From the NCBI GenBank assembly GCA_951812315.1, contig CATOSA010000016.1, positions 1-42,612 on the forward strand: a DNA stretch of 42,612 nucleotides, written 5' to 3'. How positions within the stretch are numbered: the stretch's first letter is position 1; each line of letters begins with the position of its first letter. The notes beneath the pieces are model-generated. The model saw only the letters and a program-made list of their open reading frames with translations, made no database searches and was not told the origin of the DNA. Below, piece after piece: positions 18,058 to 25,660 of the stretch. The stretch comes from an uncultured Burkholderiales bacterium (GTDB lineage Bacteria > Pseudomonadota > Gammaproteobacteria > Burkholderiales > Eutrophovitaceae). The translations under genes were made by a program, and so were the position numbers.

Positions 18058-19527
18058 TTGTCGGTGAACGAATTGTCAACTGCCAACGCCGAATTGCTGT
18101 TTAACACGGCGAGCGATACCTTGCTTGCGCCGAATGGGCTCGATTCGACACAACTGTCCGGTGTTTTCGGGCAGATCATGACTCACGACGTGGACTATGC
18201 GGATTTATATTTTCAGTACAGCCGCAGCGAGGGCTGGAGCCTGGAGGAGGGAATCGTCAAGTCGGGAAGTTTCAATATCGATCAAGGTGTCGGCATACGT
18301 GCAGTCAGTGGCGAGAAAACTGCCTTCGCCTATTCAGACGATATCAGCATGACGGCGCTCGAATCTGCTGCCCAGGCGACTCGCGCTATCGGTCGCCAGG
18401 GCGGAGGGGCGGAAGCAGGCCTCGTCCGGCGCGGCCAGTTGCGCCCGCTATATGAGCCGAGAGATCCGCTGACAAGTCTTTCCGACTCGGAAAAAGTCAT
18501 ACTTCTCGAAAAACTGGAACAGATCGCGCGTGGCCTCGATTCGCGCGTGACGCAAGTGATGGCGAGTCTTGCGGGCGAGTATGAAGTTGTTCTGATTTCT
18601 CGCAGCGACGGCATGTATGCCGCTGACGTTCGCCCGTTGGTGCGGCTTTCGCTGCTTGTCATTGTCGAGGAGGCTGGGCGGCGAGAGCAGGGCAGCGCAG
18701 GAGGCGGCGGGAGATTTGATTACAGCTATTTCGATGATGAGATGCTGCAAGACTACGCCCGCAAGGCGGTCGACCAGGCGTTGCTCAATCTGTCGGCACA
18801 AAGTGCGCCCGCTGGCACCATGACAGTGGTGCTTGGCTCAGGCTGGCCCGGCGTGCTGTTGCACGAGGCGATTGGACATGGCCTGGAAGGTGATTTCAAT
18901 CGCAAGGGTAGCTCTGCGTTCACCAGTCGCATCGGCGAGAGAGTCGCGGCGCCTGGTGTCACCGTTGTCGACGATGGCACCATCCCCGGCAGGCGAGGTT
19001 CACTGGCCGTTGATGACGAAGGCAATGTGACTCAGCAGACAGTGCTGATCGAAAACGGTATTTTGCGCACATACATGCAGGATATTCTCAATGCCCGGCT
19101 GATGAAGGTCGTACCCACCGGGAATGGGCGGCGTGAGTCGTATGCCCATATTCCGATGCCGCGCATGACCAATACCTACATGCTCAATGGTGACAAACAT
19201 CCTGATGAAATTATCCAGTCGGTTGATAAGGGTCTGTACGCGGTGAATTTCGGCGGTGGACAGGTCGACATCGTCAGCGGCAAGTTCGTGTTCTCGGCGG
19301 CAGAGGCCTACCTGATAGAGAAAGGCAAAATCACTCAGCCGGTGAAGGGCGCGACACTGATTGGAAATGGCCCGGACGTTCTCACGCGAGTTTCGATGAT
19401 TGGTAATGACATGGCACTCGACCCGGGTGTCGGAACCTGTGGCAAGGATGGACAAAGCGTACCGGTTGGCGTCGGCCAGCCAACCCTGCGCGTTGATGGC
19501 TTGACCGTCGGCGGCACCGGCGCTTGA
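18058..19527 (+). CDS. tldD: Metalloprotease TldD
   Basis: Zinc peptidase subunit that works with TldE/PmbA in degrading unfolded peptides, in microcin B17 maturation and CcdA turnover. The 489-residue protein has the zinc motif [12 protein letters not shown] near residue 266 and the C-terminal CGKDGQ segment with the conserved Cys ligand near residue 461, then [17 protein letters not shown]. Start is TTG 18058, with GAAGGGA at 18046-18052 giving 5-nt spacing; GTG 18064 is possible. The partner tldE is not in the window. In many betaproteobacteria a carbon-nitrogen hydrolase gene sits between yhdP and tldD; here that place is held by the 18-bp repeat array. Confidence 0.95.
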   Translation: MSVNELSTANAELLFNTASDTLLAPNGLDSTQLSGVFGQIMTHDVDYADLYFQYSRSEGWSLEEGIVKSGSFNIDQGVGIRAVSGEKTAFAYSDDISMTALESAAQATRAIGRQGGGAEAGLVRRGQLRPLYEPRDPLTSLSDSEKVILLEKLEQIARGLDSRVTQVMASLAGEYEVVLISRSDGMYAADVRPLVRLSLLVIVEEAGRREQGSAGGGGRFDYSYFDDEMLQDYARKAVDQALLNLSAQSAPAGTMTVVLGSGWPGVLLHEAIGHGLEGDFNRKGSSAFTSRIGERVAAPGVTVVDDGTIPGRRGSLAVDDEGNVTQQTVLIENGILRTYMQDILNARLMKVVPTGNGRRESYAHIPMPRMTNTYMLNGDKHPDEIIQSVDKGLYAVNFGGGQVDIVSGKFVFSAAEAYLIEKGKITQPVKGATLIGNGPDVLTRVSMIGNDMALDPGVGTCGKDGQSVPVGVGQPTLRVDGLTVGGTGA

Positions 19528-19551
19528 GCGCGGCGACGTCTGATATTGGAT

Positions 19552-19571
19552 GGCGGTTGAGTTTGACCGCC
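19552..19571. terminator. Possible weak hairpin terminator after tldD
   Basis: GGCGGT at 19552-19557 pairs with ACCGCC at 19566-19571 across an 8-nt loop, 25 bp after the tldD stop. Only a short GTTT follows, so termination strength is doubtful. Confidence 0.35.
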
Positions 19572-19673
19572 GTTTAGGTTGCTGGCTTGCACGTGGTGCT
19601 TAAGCTATTTTCCAGGTTTGCCGATCAAGCACCAAGACAACACATTTGAAACTGACGCAGCAATACGAACCCG

Positions 19674-20795
19674 ATGATCCTGATACTCGACGAAAATACA
19701 GACGCGCATTCAGACGAATACCGGCAGCTCATGGAGCGGCTCTCACTGCTTGAAAATATCGAATCACGCGTGCACCAGATTCAGGGAAGCGAGCGTGCCG
19801 TGCGCGAAATCTATTTGATTGGCGACACCAAGGTGTTGCAGATCGATGATATGCGTGCGCTTCCGTGCGTTGCGCAGGCGATTCGTGTATCCGAAGAATA
19901 TCGTGTGTTGGGCCGCCACAAACACGATAGCCGGCCGGCTCATTTCGACTACCAGGGTTTACGTTTCGGCCAGGATACGCTGCACGTTTTTGCCGGACTG
20001 TGCGCGGTGGACACTCGTGAGCACGTCGAGGAAATGATGCGTGCGCTCAAAGATAACGGCCAACAGTGTACGCGCATGGGTGCGTACAAACCGAGGACCA
20101 GCCCTTATGCGTTTCAGGGCCATGGCAAGGAATGCCTCCCCTGGGTCTTCGAGCTGGCCGGCAAGTACGATATCAAAGTAGTCGCGATGGAAGTAACCCA
20201 TGAATCACATGCCGAGGAGATTCGCGGTGCGCTGGAGCTTACCGGTAATCCGACCGGCATCATTCTGCAAATTGGCACGCGAAATACGCAGAACTTCGAG
20301 TTGCTAAAGGCGGTTGGGAGACAAACGGACTATCCGGTATTGATCAAGCGGGGATTTGGCATCACGCTGGACGAATCACTCAATGCTGCAGAATATCTGG
20401 CCAGCGAAGGCAACAGCAAGGTAGTTTTTGCATTGCGCGGGATGAAGACCAATTTGGGTGATCCGCATCGAAATTTTGTCGATTTCGCGCACGTTCCCGT
20501 TGTAAAACGGCTGACCCGAATGCCGGTTTGTGTCGACCCGAGCCACTCGGTCGGATCGCGGTCCTCGTCGCCAGATGGCATTTTCGACGCATTTCACGTG
20601 ACCGCCCAGGCGATAATTGCAGGCGCCAACATGGTGCTTGTCGATTTTCATCCGAATCCAGCAAAGGCACTTGTCGACGGCCCGCAGGCCCTGAAAATAG
20701 ACGAATTGCCGTACTTTCTGGAAGATGTTGCAATTGCCCGTGAAGCCTATTTGAAACGCGCCGAAGCTTCAGCCAGTTTCCGGGATCGGCATTGA
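19674..20795 (+). CDS. 3-deoxy-7-phosphoheptulonate (DAHP) synthase family protein, divergent type I-beta
   Basis: First shikimate-pathway enzyme family (PEP + erythrose 4-phosphate). The 373-residue protein has an N-terminal ferredoxin-like domain (about 1-85, MILILDENTD...), then the TIM barrel, as in type I-beta enzymes such as that of Thermotoga. Conserved segments are RMGAYKPRTSPYAFQG, QIGTRNTQNFELLKAVG, VLIKRGFG and CVDPSHSVG. Divergent points are GLCAVDT where the usual motif is GPCSVE (the metal Cys is kept), and VDFHPNP where type I-beta enzymes have EVHPEP, so a metal-ligand Glu is replaced by Asp. ALRGMKT stands where CERG(I/T)R is usual. This is likely a distinct proteobacterial subfamily; DAHP synthase activity is probable but not certain. 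The last codons begin a 13-bp tandem array. Confidence 0.88.
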   Translation: MILILDENTDAHSDEYRQLMERLSLLENIESRVHQIQGSERAVREIYLIGDTKVLQIDDMRALPCVAQAIRVSEEYRVLGRHKHDSRPAHFDYQGLRFGQDTLHVFAGLCAVDTREHVEEMMRALKDNGQQCTRMGAYKPRTSPYAFQGHGKECLPWVFELAGKYDIKVVAMEVTHESHAEEIRGALELTGNPTGIILQIGTRNTQNFELLKAVGRQTDYPVLIKRGFGITLDESLNAAEYLASEGNSKVVFALRGMKTNLGDPHRNFVDFAHVPVVKRLTRMPVCVDPSHSVGSRSSSPDGIFDAFHVTAQAIIAGANMVLVDFHPNPAKALVDGPQALKIDELPYFLEDVAIAREAYLKRAEASASFRDRH

Positions 20796-20823
20796 TTGTC
20801 GGCATTAGTTGTCCGCATTAATT
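20784..20823. repeat. Tandem array, 3 x 13-14 bp, starting inside the DAHP synthase stop region
   Basis: GATCGGCATTGATT (20784-20797, containing the final codons and the TGA stop) is followed by GTCGGCATTAGTT (20798-20810) and GTCCGCATTAATT (20811-20823). A partial further unit, AGCGGCTTT, follows. Confidence 0.75.
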
Positions 20824-20945
20824 AGCGGCTTTACCAGTTGTGCCGGCTCGCGCATAATGCTCGGCAGTCGGTATTTCGGCGACTGGACAGCAGTACGGGT
20901 CATTATCATTAAAAGTATCGGCAAGTGGATGCTATGGTGGGTGAA

Positions 20946-21032
20946 ATGAATCAGCCCGCTCAGAACGCTCAGGCCGTTCAGCCTCAAAACGCTCAGCCCG
21001 CTCAAAATGCGCTGCTGGAGTCTCTTTCGTAA
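20946..21032 (+). other. Possible interrupted N-terminal extension of the cNMP-binding gene (28-codon frame, Q-P-A-N repeats)
   Basis: ATG at 20946, preceded by GGTGGGTGAA, opens a 28-codon frame of QPA, QNA and QAV triplets that ends LLESLS then TAA at 21030-21032. The frame continues without further stops as LGEGSS into the ATG at 21051 of the cNMP-binding protein, so the two are exactly in frame and separated only by this one stop. It may be a short leader peptide, a nonsense-mutated N-terminus, or a chance frame in a tandem repeat (seven mostly 9-bp units, CAG/CAA-led, 20952-21011). Confidence 0.45.
20952..21011. repeat. Tandem array of mostly 9-bp CAG/CAA-led units
   Basis: Units are CAGCCCGCT (20952), CAGAACGCT (20961), CAGGCCGTT (20970), CAGCCT (20979, shortened), CAAAACGCT (20985), CAGCCCGCT (20994) and CAAAATGCG (21003). 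All lengths are multiples of 3, unlike most other arrays in the window, so a coding role for this one is more credible. Confidence 0.8.
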
Positions 21033-21050
21033 CTCGGCGAGGGCAGTTCG

Positions 21051-21509
21051 ATGGTGCAGGAGATATTCGAAATGATCGGGCGGTCGAAGTTTTACGCGGA
21101 TTTCACGCGCGATGACGTCGAGCGATTGACGGCATTCATGTATGTATATCGCGCCAGTCCGGGGCAGGCGATCATTCACGAAGGTGACGTGGATGACTAC
21201 ATGATATTGATCATCGAGGGGCGCGTTGAAATCGTAAAGACAGATTCACAAGGGAACCATCGACCCATGACTGCCGTGGGTGCCGGTGCGACTCTTGGAG
21301 AAATGTCGATGATCGACGGCGAACCGCGCTTTGCGACTTGTGTCGCTGTGGATAGCACCACCTTTTCGGTTCTGTCTCGCGAGAGCATGGTGAAAATAAT
21401 TCTCGAAGAGCCTGCTCTTGGATCAAAGATATTGATCAAGCTGGCTACCTTGATGTCGCAGAGATTGCGCTCTACCAGTTCGAACCTGCTGCACTATCTG
21501 GAACGCTGA
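21051..21509 (+). CDS. Cyclic nucleotide-binding domain protein
   Basis: Single-domain Crp/CAP_ED-type sensor of 152 residues. It has the beta-roll start FYADFTRDDVERLTAFMYVYRASPGQ, the GDVDDYMILIIEGRVEI segment and a phosphate-binding cassette LGEMSMIDGEPRFATCVA with the conserved Gly-Glu and Arg needed for cAMP/cGMP binding. A C-terminal helix follows (LATLMSQRLRSTSSNLLHYL). There is no helix-turn-helix, so it is not a transcription factor by itself; it may be a regulatory subunit. ATG at 21051 has GAGGG about 7 nt upstream. The upstream in-frame segment hints at a longer ancestral N-terminus. The class III cyclase at 9244 could supply its ligand. BtuF-like gene follows 47 bp later. Confidence 0.9.
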   Translation: MVQEIFEMIGRSKFYADFTRDDVERLTAFMYVYRASPGQAIIHEGDVDDYMILIIEGRVEIVKTDSQGNHRPMTAVGAGATLGEMSMIDGEPRFATCVAVDSTTFSVLSRESMVKIILEEPALGSKILIKLATLMSQRLRSTSSNLLHYLER

Positions 21510-21556
21510 CGCGGTTCGCGGCACGGCTTTCGACGTTCACTGCCGGATCTTCTTCG

Positions 21557-22450
21557 GTGGCGCGTAGCCCCATTGATGATGCGCTCCTGATCTGCCTGAG
21601 CCTGATCCTTTGGCTGGTGTGGTGGGCGAATCCGGGATACGCGGCGATATCCGTCGTCGATGATCGCCAGCGGATTGTCACCCTGGAGCGCCCGGCGCAA
21701 CGCATCATTGCCATATCGCCGCATCTTGCCGAACTCGTTTTCGCCGCCGGAGCGGGCGGCCGACTGGTGGCAACCGTGCGAGGTGCAGATTATCCAGATG
21801 GCGTAGTGGTGATTCCCGTCGTGGGAGATGCGGCTGGTCTCGACTTCGAACGAATTCGTCAGCTCGAACCGGATCTGATTCTTGCCTGGCGCAGTGGTAA
21901 TCGGGCGCTTGATCTTGAGCGACTGGCAGGCGAGGGCATTTCACTGTATGTCGCAGAGGCTCGCTTGCTTTCCGACATCTCACGCCATTTGCGCGATATT
22001 GGAAAGCTCGCCGGAACCAGCCAAGTCGCGCAACGGGCTGCGGACAATTTTGACGCGCATTTGCAACGCCTGCGCGACGATTATGCAAGTAAGGAGGTCG
22101 TCGACGTCTTCGTTGAAATCTGGCACCGGCCGATCTTCACCGTCGGTGACCAGCATTTGTTGGCCGACGTCATGAGAACATGCGGCGGTCGTAATGTGCC
22201 TGGCGGTTATCCGCTTCTTGCTGGTCCCATTTCGCTGGAGAACGTATTGTCTGCTCGTGCAGACGCGATACTGTCTGTCACGGGGATGGGGGCCGCCGCT
22301 AACGTTGAACGATGGCATGAAATGCTGCCTGTCTCAGAGCGCGTGAATGTGGCCGTCATTAGCCTTTCACCAGATCTGTTGACGCGGCCTGCGCCGCGTG
22401 TGTTGAGTGGGACCGCGCTATTGTGCAAGCGTTTACAGCAGCTACGGTAA
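21557..22450 (+). CDS. BtuF-like cobalamin ABC transporter substrate-binding protein
   Basis: Periplasmic cluster A-II (TroA-like, PF01497) binding protein of 297 residues. It has a Sec signal peptide (hydrophobic LLICLSLILWLVWWANPGYAA, about residues 10-31), then RPAQRIIAISPHLAELVFAAGAG, the PVVGDAAGLDFERIRQLEPDLIL segment and a C-terminal lobe with FVEIWHRPIFTVGDQHLLADV. These are BtuF-like features, but iron-siderophore or heme binding proteins share the fold. Start is GTG 21557. No permease or ATPase gene is in the window; a cobalamin adenosyltransferase lies nearby on the other strand (23936), which mildly favours a B12 role. Confidence 0.85.
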   Translation: MARSPIDDALLICLSLILWLVWWANPGYAAISVVDDRQRIVTLERPAQRIIAISPHLAELVFAAGAGGRLVATVRGADYPDGVVVIPVVGDAAGLDFERIRQLEPDLILAWRSGNRALDLERLAGEGISLYVAEARLLSDISRHLRDIGKLAGTSQVAQRAADNFDAHLQRLRDDYASKEVVDVFVEIWHRPIFTVGDQHLLADVMRTCGGRNVPGGYPLLAGPISLENVLSARADAILSVTGMGAAANVERWHEMLPVSERVNVAVISLSPDLLTRPAPRVLSGTALLCKRLQQLR

Positions 22451-22484
22451 AACGGTTTGGTTATTTTTTGAGCGTGCTCTTCTG

Positions 22485-22525
22485 GCACAACGAATTTGCA
22501 ACCAACCGGTTTGCAACGAACAGCT
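22485..22525. repeat. Degenerate tandem array, 3 units of 13-15 bp
   Basis: GCACAACGAATTT (22485-22497), GCAACCAACCGGTTT (22498-22512) and GCAACGAACAGCT (22513-22525). It lies in the 95-bp gap between the convergent btuF-like and anti-sigma genes. Confidence 0.55.
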
Positions 22526-22545
22526 GCGGTCAATGGCGAAACCGT

Positions 22546-23301
22546 TCACGCCATTATGCACTTGCCCCGGTACAACATCGGGCCGGTCGGTTTGCCACTG
22601 GGCGAGCCGCCCTTGGGCTCGACGGACATTCCCAGTCCCCAGGCCTCATCCAGAGGCTGTGCCAGCGCCTGTGGCACCCGCAGCACCTGAAGTTCGTGCG
22701 TCGTAATAAGGCCAAGCGATACCGGCGCACTGTCGTCATGCGGAACCATCCATAACTCCCAGGCGGTGTCCGGCGCCATCTCTGCATGGCCGATGACACG
22801 CAGGCGCAAGACCCTGTTGTCAAGGTTTGTAGCACCGGACTCCCACGACACAGTCATTGCTGGTGATTGCGTCTGCATATCTTCCATGATCACCACCATC
22901 ATGGAATCCGTGGCCGGATCGATGGTCGGAATAGCCGCCGGATCTTCCGCGGCCGGAGTCAGTACGAGCAAGCCGGAAACGACCAGCATGATCGTCGTAA
23001 AGCCGGTAGCAGCTCGCCAGAAACCAAGGCTGCTCCACCAGGTCTGTTGCATTTCGGGTTCCTGCGAGTGCTTGCCAAATAACTTCTTCTGAATCGTATT
23101 CCAGACATGGCGCGGCGGCACGACTTCCGGGGCAGAGGACGCCATTGGCGTCAGACGTGCCTCCCATGCCGCTACGACTTTGCGTAGTTGCGGATTGGTT
23201 TTCAGTATCGCCTCAAATCGCTGACGCGTGCGTGTCGGCATCGTGCCGAGCACGTAGTCTGCCGCGAGCTGGTCGCCGATTTCCGGATTAATGTGCTTCA
23301 T
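22546..23301 (-). CDS. RskA-type anti-sigma factor
   Basis: Membrane anti-sigma factor of 251 residues that should hold the ECF sigma factor encoded just upstream. The N-terminal cytoplasmic part (about 1-75) shows the RskA/SigK-regulator pattern LAADYVLGTMPTRTRQRFEAILKTNPQLRKVVAAWE without a zinc HxxxCxxC motif. One transmembrane helix lies near residues 93-115 (FTTIMLVVSGLLVL), and the periplasmic part is the RskA domain with W-E-L-W-MVPHDD and SLGLITTHELQVL. Its ATG overlaps the sigma stop by 4 nt (ATGA), so the pair is translationally coupled. The signal it senses is unknown. Confidence 0.92.
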   Translation of the reverse strand: MKHINPEIGDQLAADYVLGTMPTRTRQRFEAILKTNPQLRKVVAAWEARLTPMASSAPEVVPPRHVWNTIQKKLFGKHSQEPEMQQTWWSSLGFWRAATGFTTIMLVVSGLLVLTPAAEDPAAIPTIDPATDSMMVVIMEDMQTQSPAMTVSWESGATNLDNRVLRLRVIGHAEMAPDTAWELWMVPHDDSAPVSLGLITTHELQVLRVPQALAQPLDEAWGLGMSVEPKGGSPSGKPTGPMLYRGKCIMA

Positions 23302-23939
23302 TTGCGTTCCAAACCGTCAATACACCCTTTGAGTCTGTCCAGTCCCCTACGGATCCAGGTTTTTACTGTTCCCAGCGGTTTGCCCATTTCTTCTGCGAGT
23401 TCCCCGTGCGAGAGGCCATGAAAAAAGGCTAACGTTATGCTGCGCTTCTGATCATCGCTCAAGTGTTCCATACATTCGTGCAAATTCCTGGCGTCTGCGG
23501 CAAGAGAAGCGAGATCCTCAGGTCCAGGCCCTTCGTCCGGTATCGCACTCAGCAGGGCTTCCTGCTCTTCGCTGGTCCTTACTTCCCGCGGCCGTCTCAG
23601 CCAGTCCAACGCCCGATTACGTACGATCGCGGTCATCCATGTCATCGGCGCGCTTTTGTCGGAATCGTAGCTACCGGCGTGATGCCAAATTTTGACAAAA
23701 CTCTCCTGAAGTACTTCCTCGGCCCAATCTCTCCTTCTTGTTATACGCACGGCGACGCCAAACAGTTTCGGCGAAGAGGCTTCATAGAGGGCGGCAAATG
23801 CCTTTTGGTCGTGAAGCACGCAGCGCGAAAGTAGTGCTGCAAGTTGTTCTTTTGTAGGCGGATTCGCGTGTGTTGTCTGGTTCACGCCGGTTTTGGTCGC
23901 GATTTGCGTCGCAGAGTTCACATCATTTGGAAGATTCAT
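23298..23939 (-). CDS. ECF sigma factor (SigK-like, RskA-coupled)
   Basis: Extracytoplasmic-function sigma-70 factor, 213 residues from ATG 23939. Sigma region 2 spans FAALYEASSPKLFGVAVRI to MTAIVRNRALDWLRR, including the -10 recognition helix WAEEVLQESFVKIWHHAG. Region 4 (LSDDQKRSITLAFFHGLSHGELAEEMGKPLGTVKTWIRRGLDRLK) has the helix-turn-helix for the -35 element. The first 35 residues are polar and variable. The start overlaps the stop of the cobalamin adenosyltransferase gene by 4 nt (ATGA), and its own stop overlaps the anti-sigma start. The regulon is unknown; autoregulation and control of the neighbouring quinoprotein relay genes are reasonable but unproven ideas. Confidence 0.93.
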   Translation of the reverse strand: MNLPNDVNSATQIATKTGVNQTTHANPPTKEQLAALLSRCVLHDQKAFAALYEASSPKLFGVAVRITRRRDWAEEVLQESFVKIWHHAGSYDSDKSAPMTWMTAIVRNRALDWLRRPREVRTSEEQEALLSAIPDEGPGPEDLASLAADARNLHECMEHLSDDQKRSITLAFFHGLSHGELAEEMGKPLGTVKTWIRRGLDRLKGCIDGLERK

Positions 23940-24493
23940 GTGCCTGGCGTGCGATTTTTCTGCCAATAGACGTCTTCCCGATCGGCATTGCGATTGAGGA
24001 CGCGACAGAGCACGAACAGCAGGTCTGAAAGGCGATTGAGATAGCGCTGTGGCACGCCTGGCAACTGCTCGGACTGGCCCAGGGCGACAAGACTGCGTTC
24101 GGCACGTCTGCAAACCGTGCGGGCAACATGGGCGAGTGCCGCAGGGCGCGATCCGCCAGGCAGAATGAACTCCTTGAGCGGGGGCAGGTCGGCGTTGAAA
24201 GCGTCGAGGCTTGCTTCAAGATGAGCAACGTGCTGATCTCCGATCGAGACGTGCCCGGGGATACTCAGTTCGCCACCCAGATCAAACAGCTCGTGCTGTA
24301 TTTGCGTTAACAGCTCCGCAACGTCTTCGGCGACACCCTCTGCCAACAGCAATCCCAGCGCACTGTTGAGTTCGTCGACGGTTCCGATGGCTTCGATTCG
24401 TTCACTGTCCTTCGGAACACGCGAGCCGTCGCCCAGCCCGGTCGTTCCGGTGTCACCGGTGCGCGTATAGATTTTTGACAGTCGGTTTCCCAT
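23936..24493 (-). CDS. PduO-type cob(I)alamin adenosyltransferase
   Basis: Makes adenosylcobalamin from cob(I)alamin and ATP. The 185-residue protein opens KIYTRTGDTGTTGLGDGSRVPKD (ATP-binding N-terminus), has the GTVDELNSALG helix, then ILPGGSRPAALAHVART and VCRRAERSL with the catalytic Arg/Glu residues, and YLNRLSDLLFVLCR near the end. ATG at 24493 is chosen because family similarity starts there; a longer open frame runs through the upstream MBL gene in another frame. It is followed with a 4-nt overlap by the ECF sigma gene, an unusual partnership. The upstream MBL gene ends 46 bp before it. Confidence 0.94.
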   Translation of the reverse strand: MGNRLSKIYTRTGDTGTTGLGDGSRVPKDSERIEAIGTVDELNSALGLLLAEGVAEDVAELLTQIQHELFDLGGELSIPGHVSIGDQHVAHLEASLDAFNADLPPLKEFILPGGSRPAALAHVARTVCRRAERSLVALGQSEQLPGVPQRYLNRLSDLLFVLCRVLNRNADREDVYWQKNRTPGT

Positions 24494-24539
24494 GATTGCC
24501 TCGATTATATGCGTATGTGCCAGATCCTCGCCGTAGCGA

Positions 24540-25508
24540 TCATAGTGCGCCCTGCGGAACGGCAGTTGAGCGCGGGTCGCCACCAAGGTCTTCAATTTCC
24601 AGCTGAAGTTGCCGATGAAGTGCATTGCGGCGGTGATTCGGTTCGTAAGCTGACCAGTCGGAAAACGCCGGCAGGCCGGCTCTCTCGATCGTCTCGAGCA
24701 GGCTGGAGGTCTCGGCATAGAGTGCGCGCACGCGTGCATCGAGCGCATCGAGATAGGCTCCCATTGCCGCGATGGCCATTGGCCCGTCAGGCGGGCCGAA
24801 GCCGGGAACGACATGTTCTACCGGAAGTCGGGTAAGCATCGCAAGTGCGTTCTTCCAGCCGTAAAAATCGGCGTCGCGTATCGTAGGCACGTGATCGGTG
24901 GTAACCAGGCCTCCTGCAAACAAGGTCCCGCTCGTCTTGTGAAATACGGCGACGTCGCCAGGGGTCGAAGCCCACCCTGTAAAGATAACGTCAAGTTCGA
25001 CGCCACCCACTCGTATTGTTGTTGTGTCCGTGAATGTTTTCGTGGGCAGAATCAGCCGGGTGCCATCAAGTTCGGCGCCCAATTGTTCCTCGAGCTGCGT
25101 GAGACAGTGCGCGCAACGCGCCTTCATCAGATCCAGCGTTTCCTGGTGAGCGGCGATGCGTGTGCCGTCTTCTTCGAAAGCACCAGCCCCGAAAACAAAC
25201 TCCCGTACGGCATGTGTGAGTATGACTAGCTCAACGGGTCGATCTGTAACCAGGCGTATCGCTTCTTTCAATTGCCGACCGTGCCTGTACGATACCCCGC
25301 TGTCTACGACGACAACGCCTGACCGGCCGACGATAAATCCGGCATTAGCGACTCGGCCGCGGTTTTCGCGTGTTACCGTACCTCCGCTGCCGATGAAACC
25401 GTATACGTTGTGTGTAATTCTGACGGTTCGTGGCTCGTTCGCAATCGCGTTGGCCGGCATTATGTAATGGCTGGCGATTGCAACAAAAACCAACAAGTAG
25501 CATTTCAT
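24540..25508 (-). CDS. Exported MBL-fold protein lacking metal ligands (quinoprotein relay MBL 1-like)
   Basis: 322-residue metallo-beta-lactamase-fold protein with a signal peptide (MKCYLLVFVAIASHYIMPANA). It aligns by eye along its length with the divergent paralogue at 25661: GFIVGRSGVVVVDSG against GFIVGDTCVLVFDSG, VILTHAVREFVFGAGAF against VVISHVHPDHFFGTAAF, and RLILPTKTFTDTTTIRVGG against RIVLPTKTLAAGTTMTVALGG. The HxHxDH zinc motif is HAVREF (residues 99-104); the later His, Asp and His ligands are Ser (in GWASTPGD), Gly (AGGLVTTD) and Phe (VVPGFGPP). So five of the six canonical ligands are gone and one more is changed in context; hydrolase activity is unlikely. It resembles quinoprotein relay system metallohydrolase 1 by position and length. 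Confidence 0.85.
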   Translation of the reverse strand: MKCYLLVFVAIASHYIMPANAIANEPRTVRITHNVYGFIGSGGTVTRENRGRVANAGFIVGRSGVVVVDSGVSYRHGRQLKEAIRLVTDRPVELVILTHAVREFVFGAGAFEEDGTRIAAHQETLDLMKARCAHCLTQLEEQLGAELDGTRLILPTKTFTDTTTIRVGGVELDVIFTGWASTPGDVAVFHKTSGTLFAGGLVTTDHVPTIRDADFYGWKNALAMLTRLPVEHVVPGFGPPDGPMAIAAMGAYLDALDARVRALYAETSSLLETIERAGLPAFSDWSAYEPNHRRNALHRQLQLEIEDLGGDPRSTAVPQGAL

Positions 25509-25660
25509 TGAGAACGATGTTGCTGGACTGGAAGATGAAAATTACGCAGATGCCTGTTTATTTGCAAGTCAACAATACGCGATCTGAAGATTCGGCATCT
25601 GCCGAACTTCAAATCGGCACAGCGCTGCCTTTTCCAGGTGGCCGCTCTTGTGACGATTAT

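Noticed and set aside
19552..19571. Strong rho-independent terminator after tldD
   Set aside because: Only a 6-bp stem and no T-run; kept as a weak candidate rather than a confident terminator.
24494..24814. N-terminal extension of the PduO adenosyltransferase open frame
   Set aside because: It reads through the end of the upstream MBL gene in another frame and matches nothing; the family start is at 24493.
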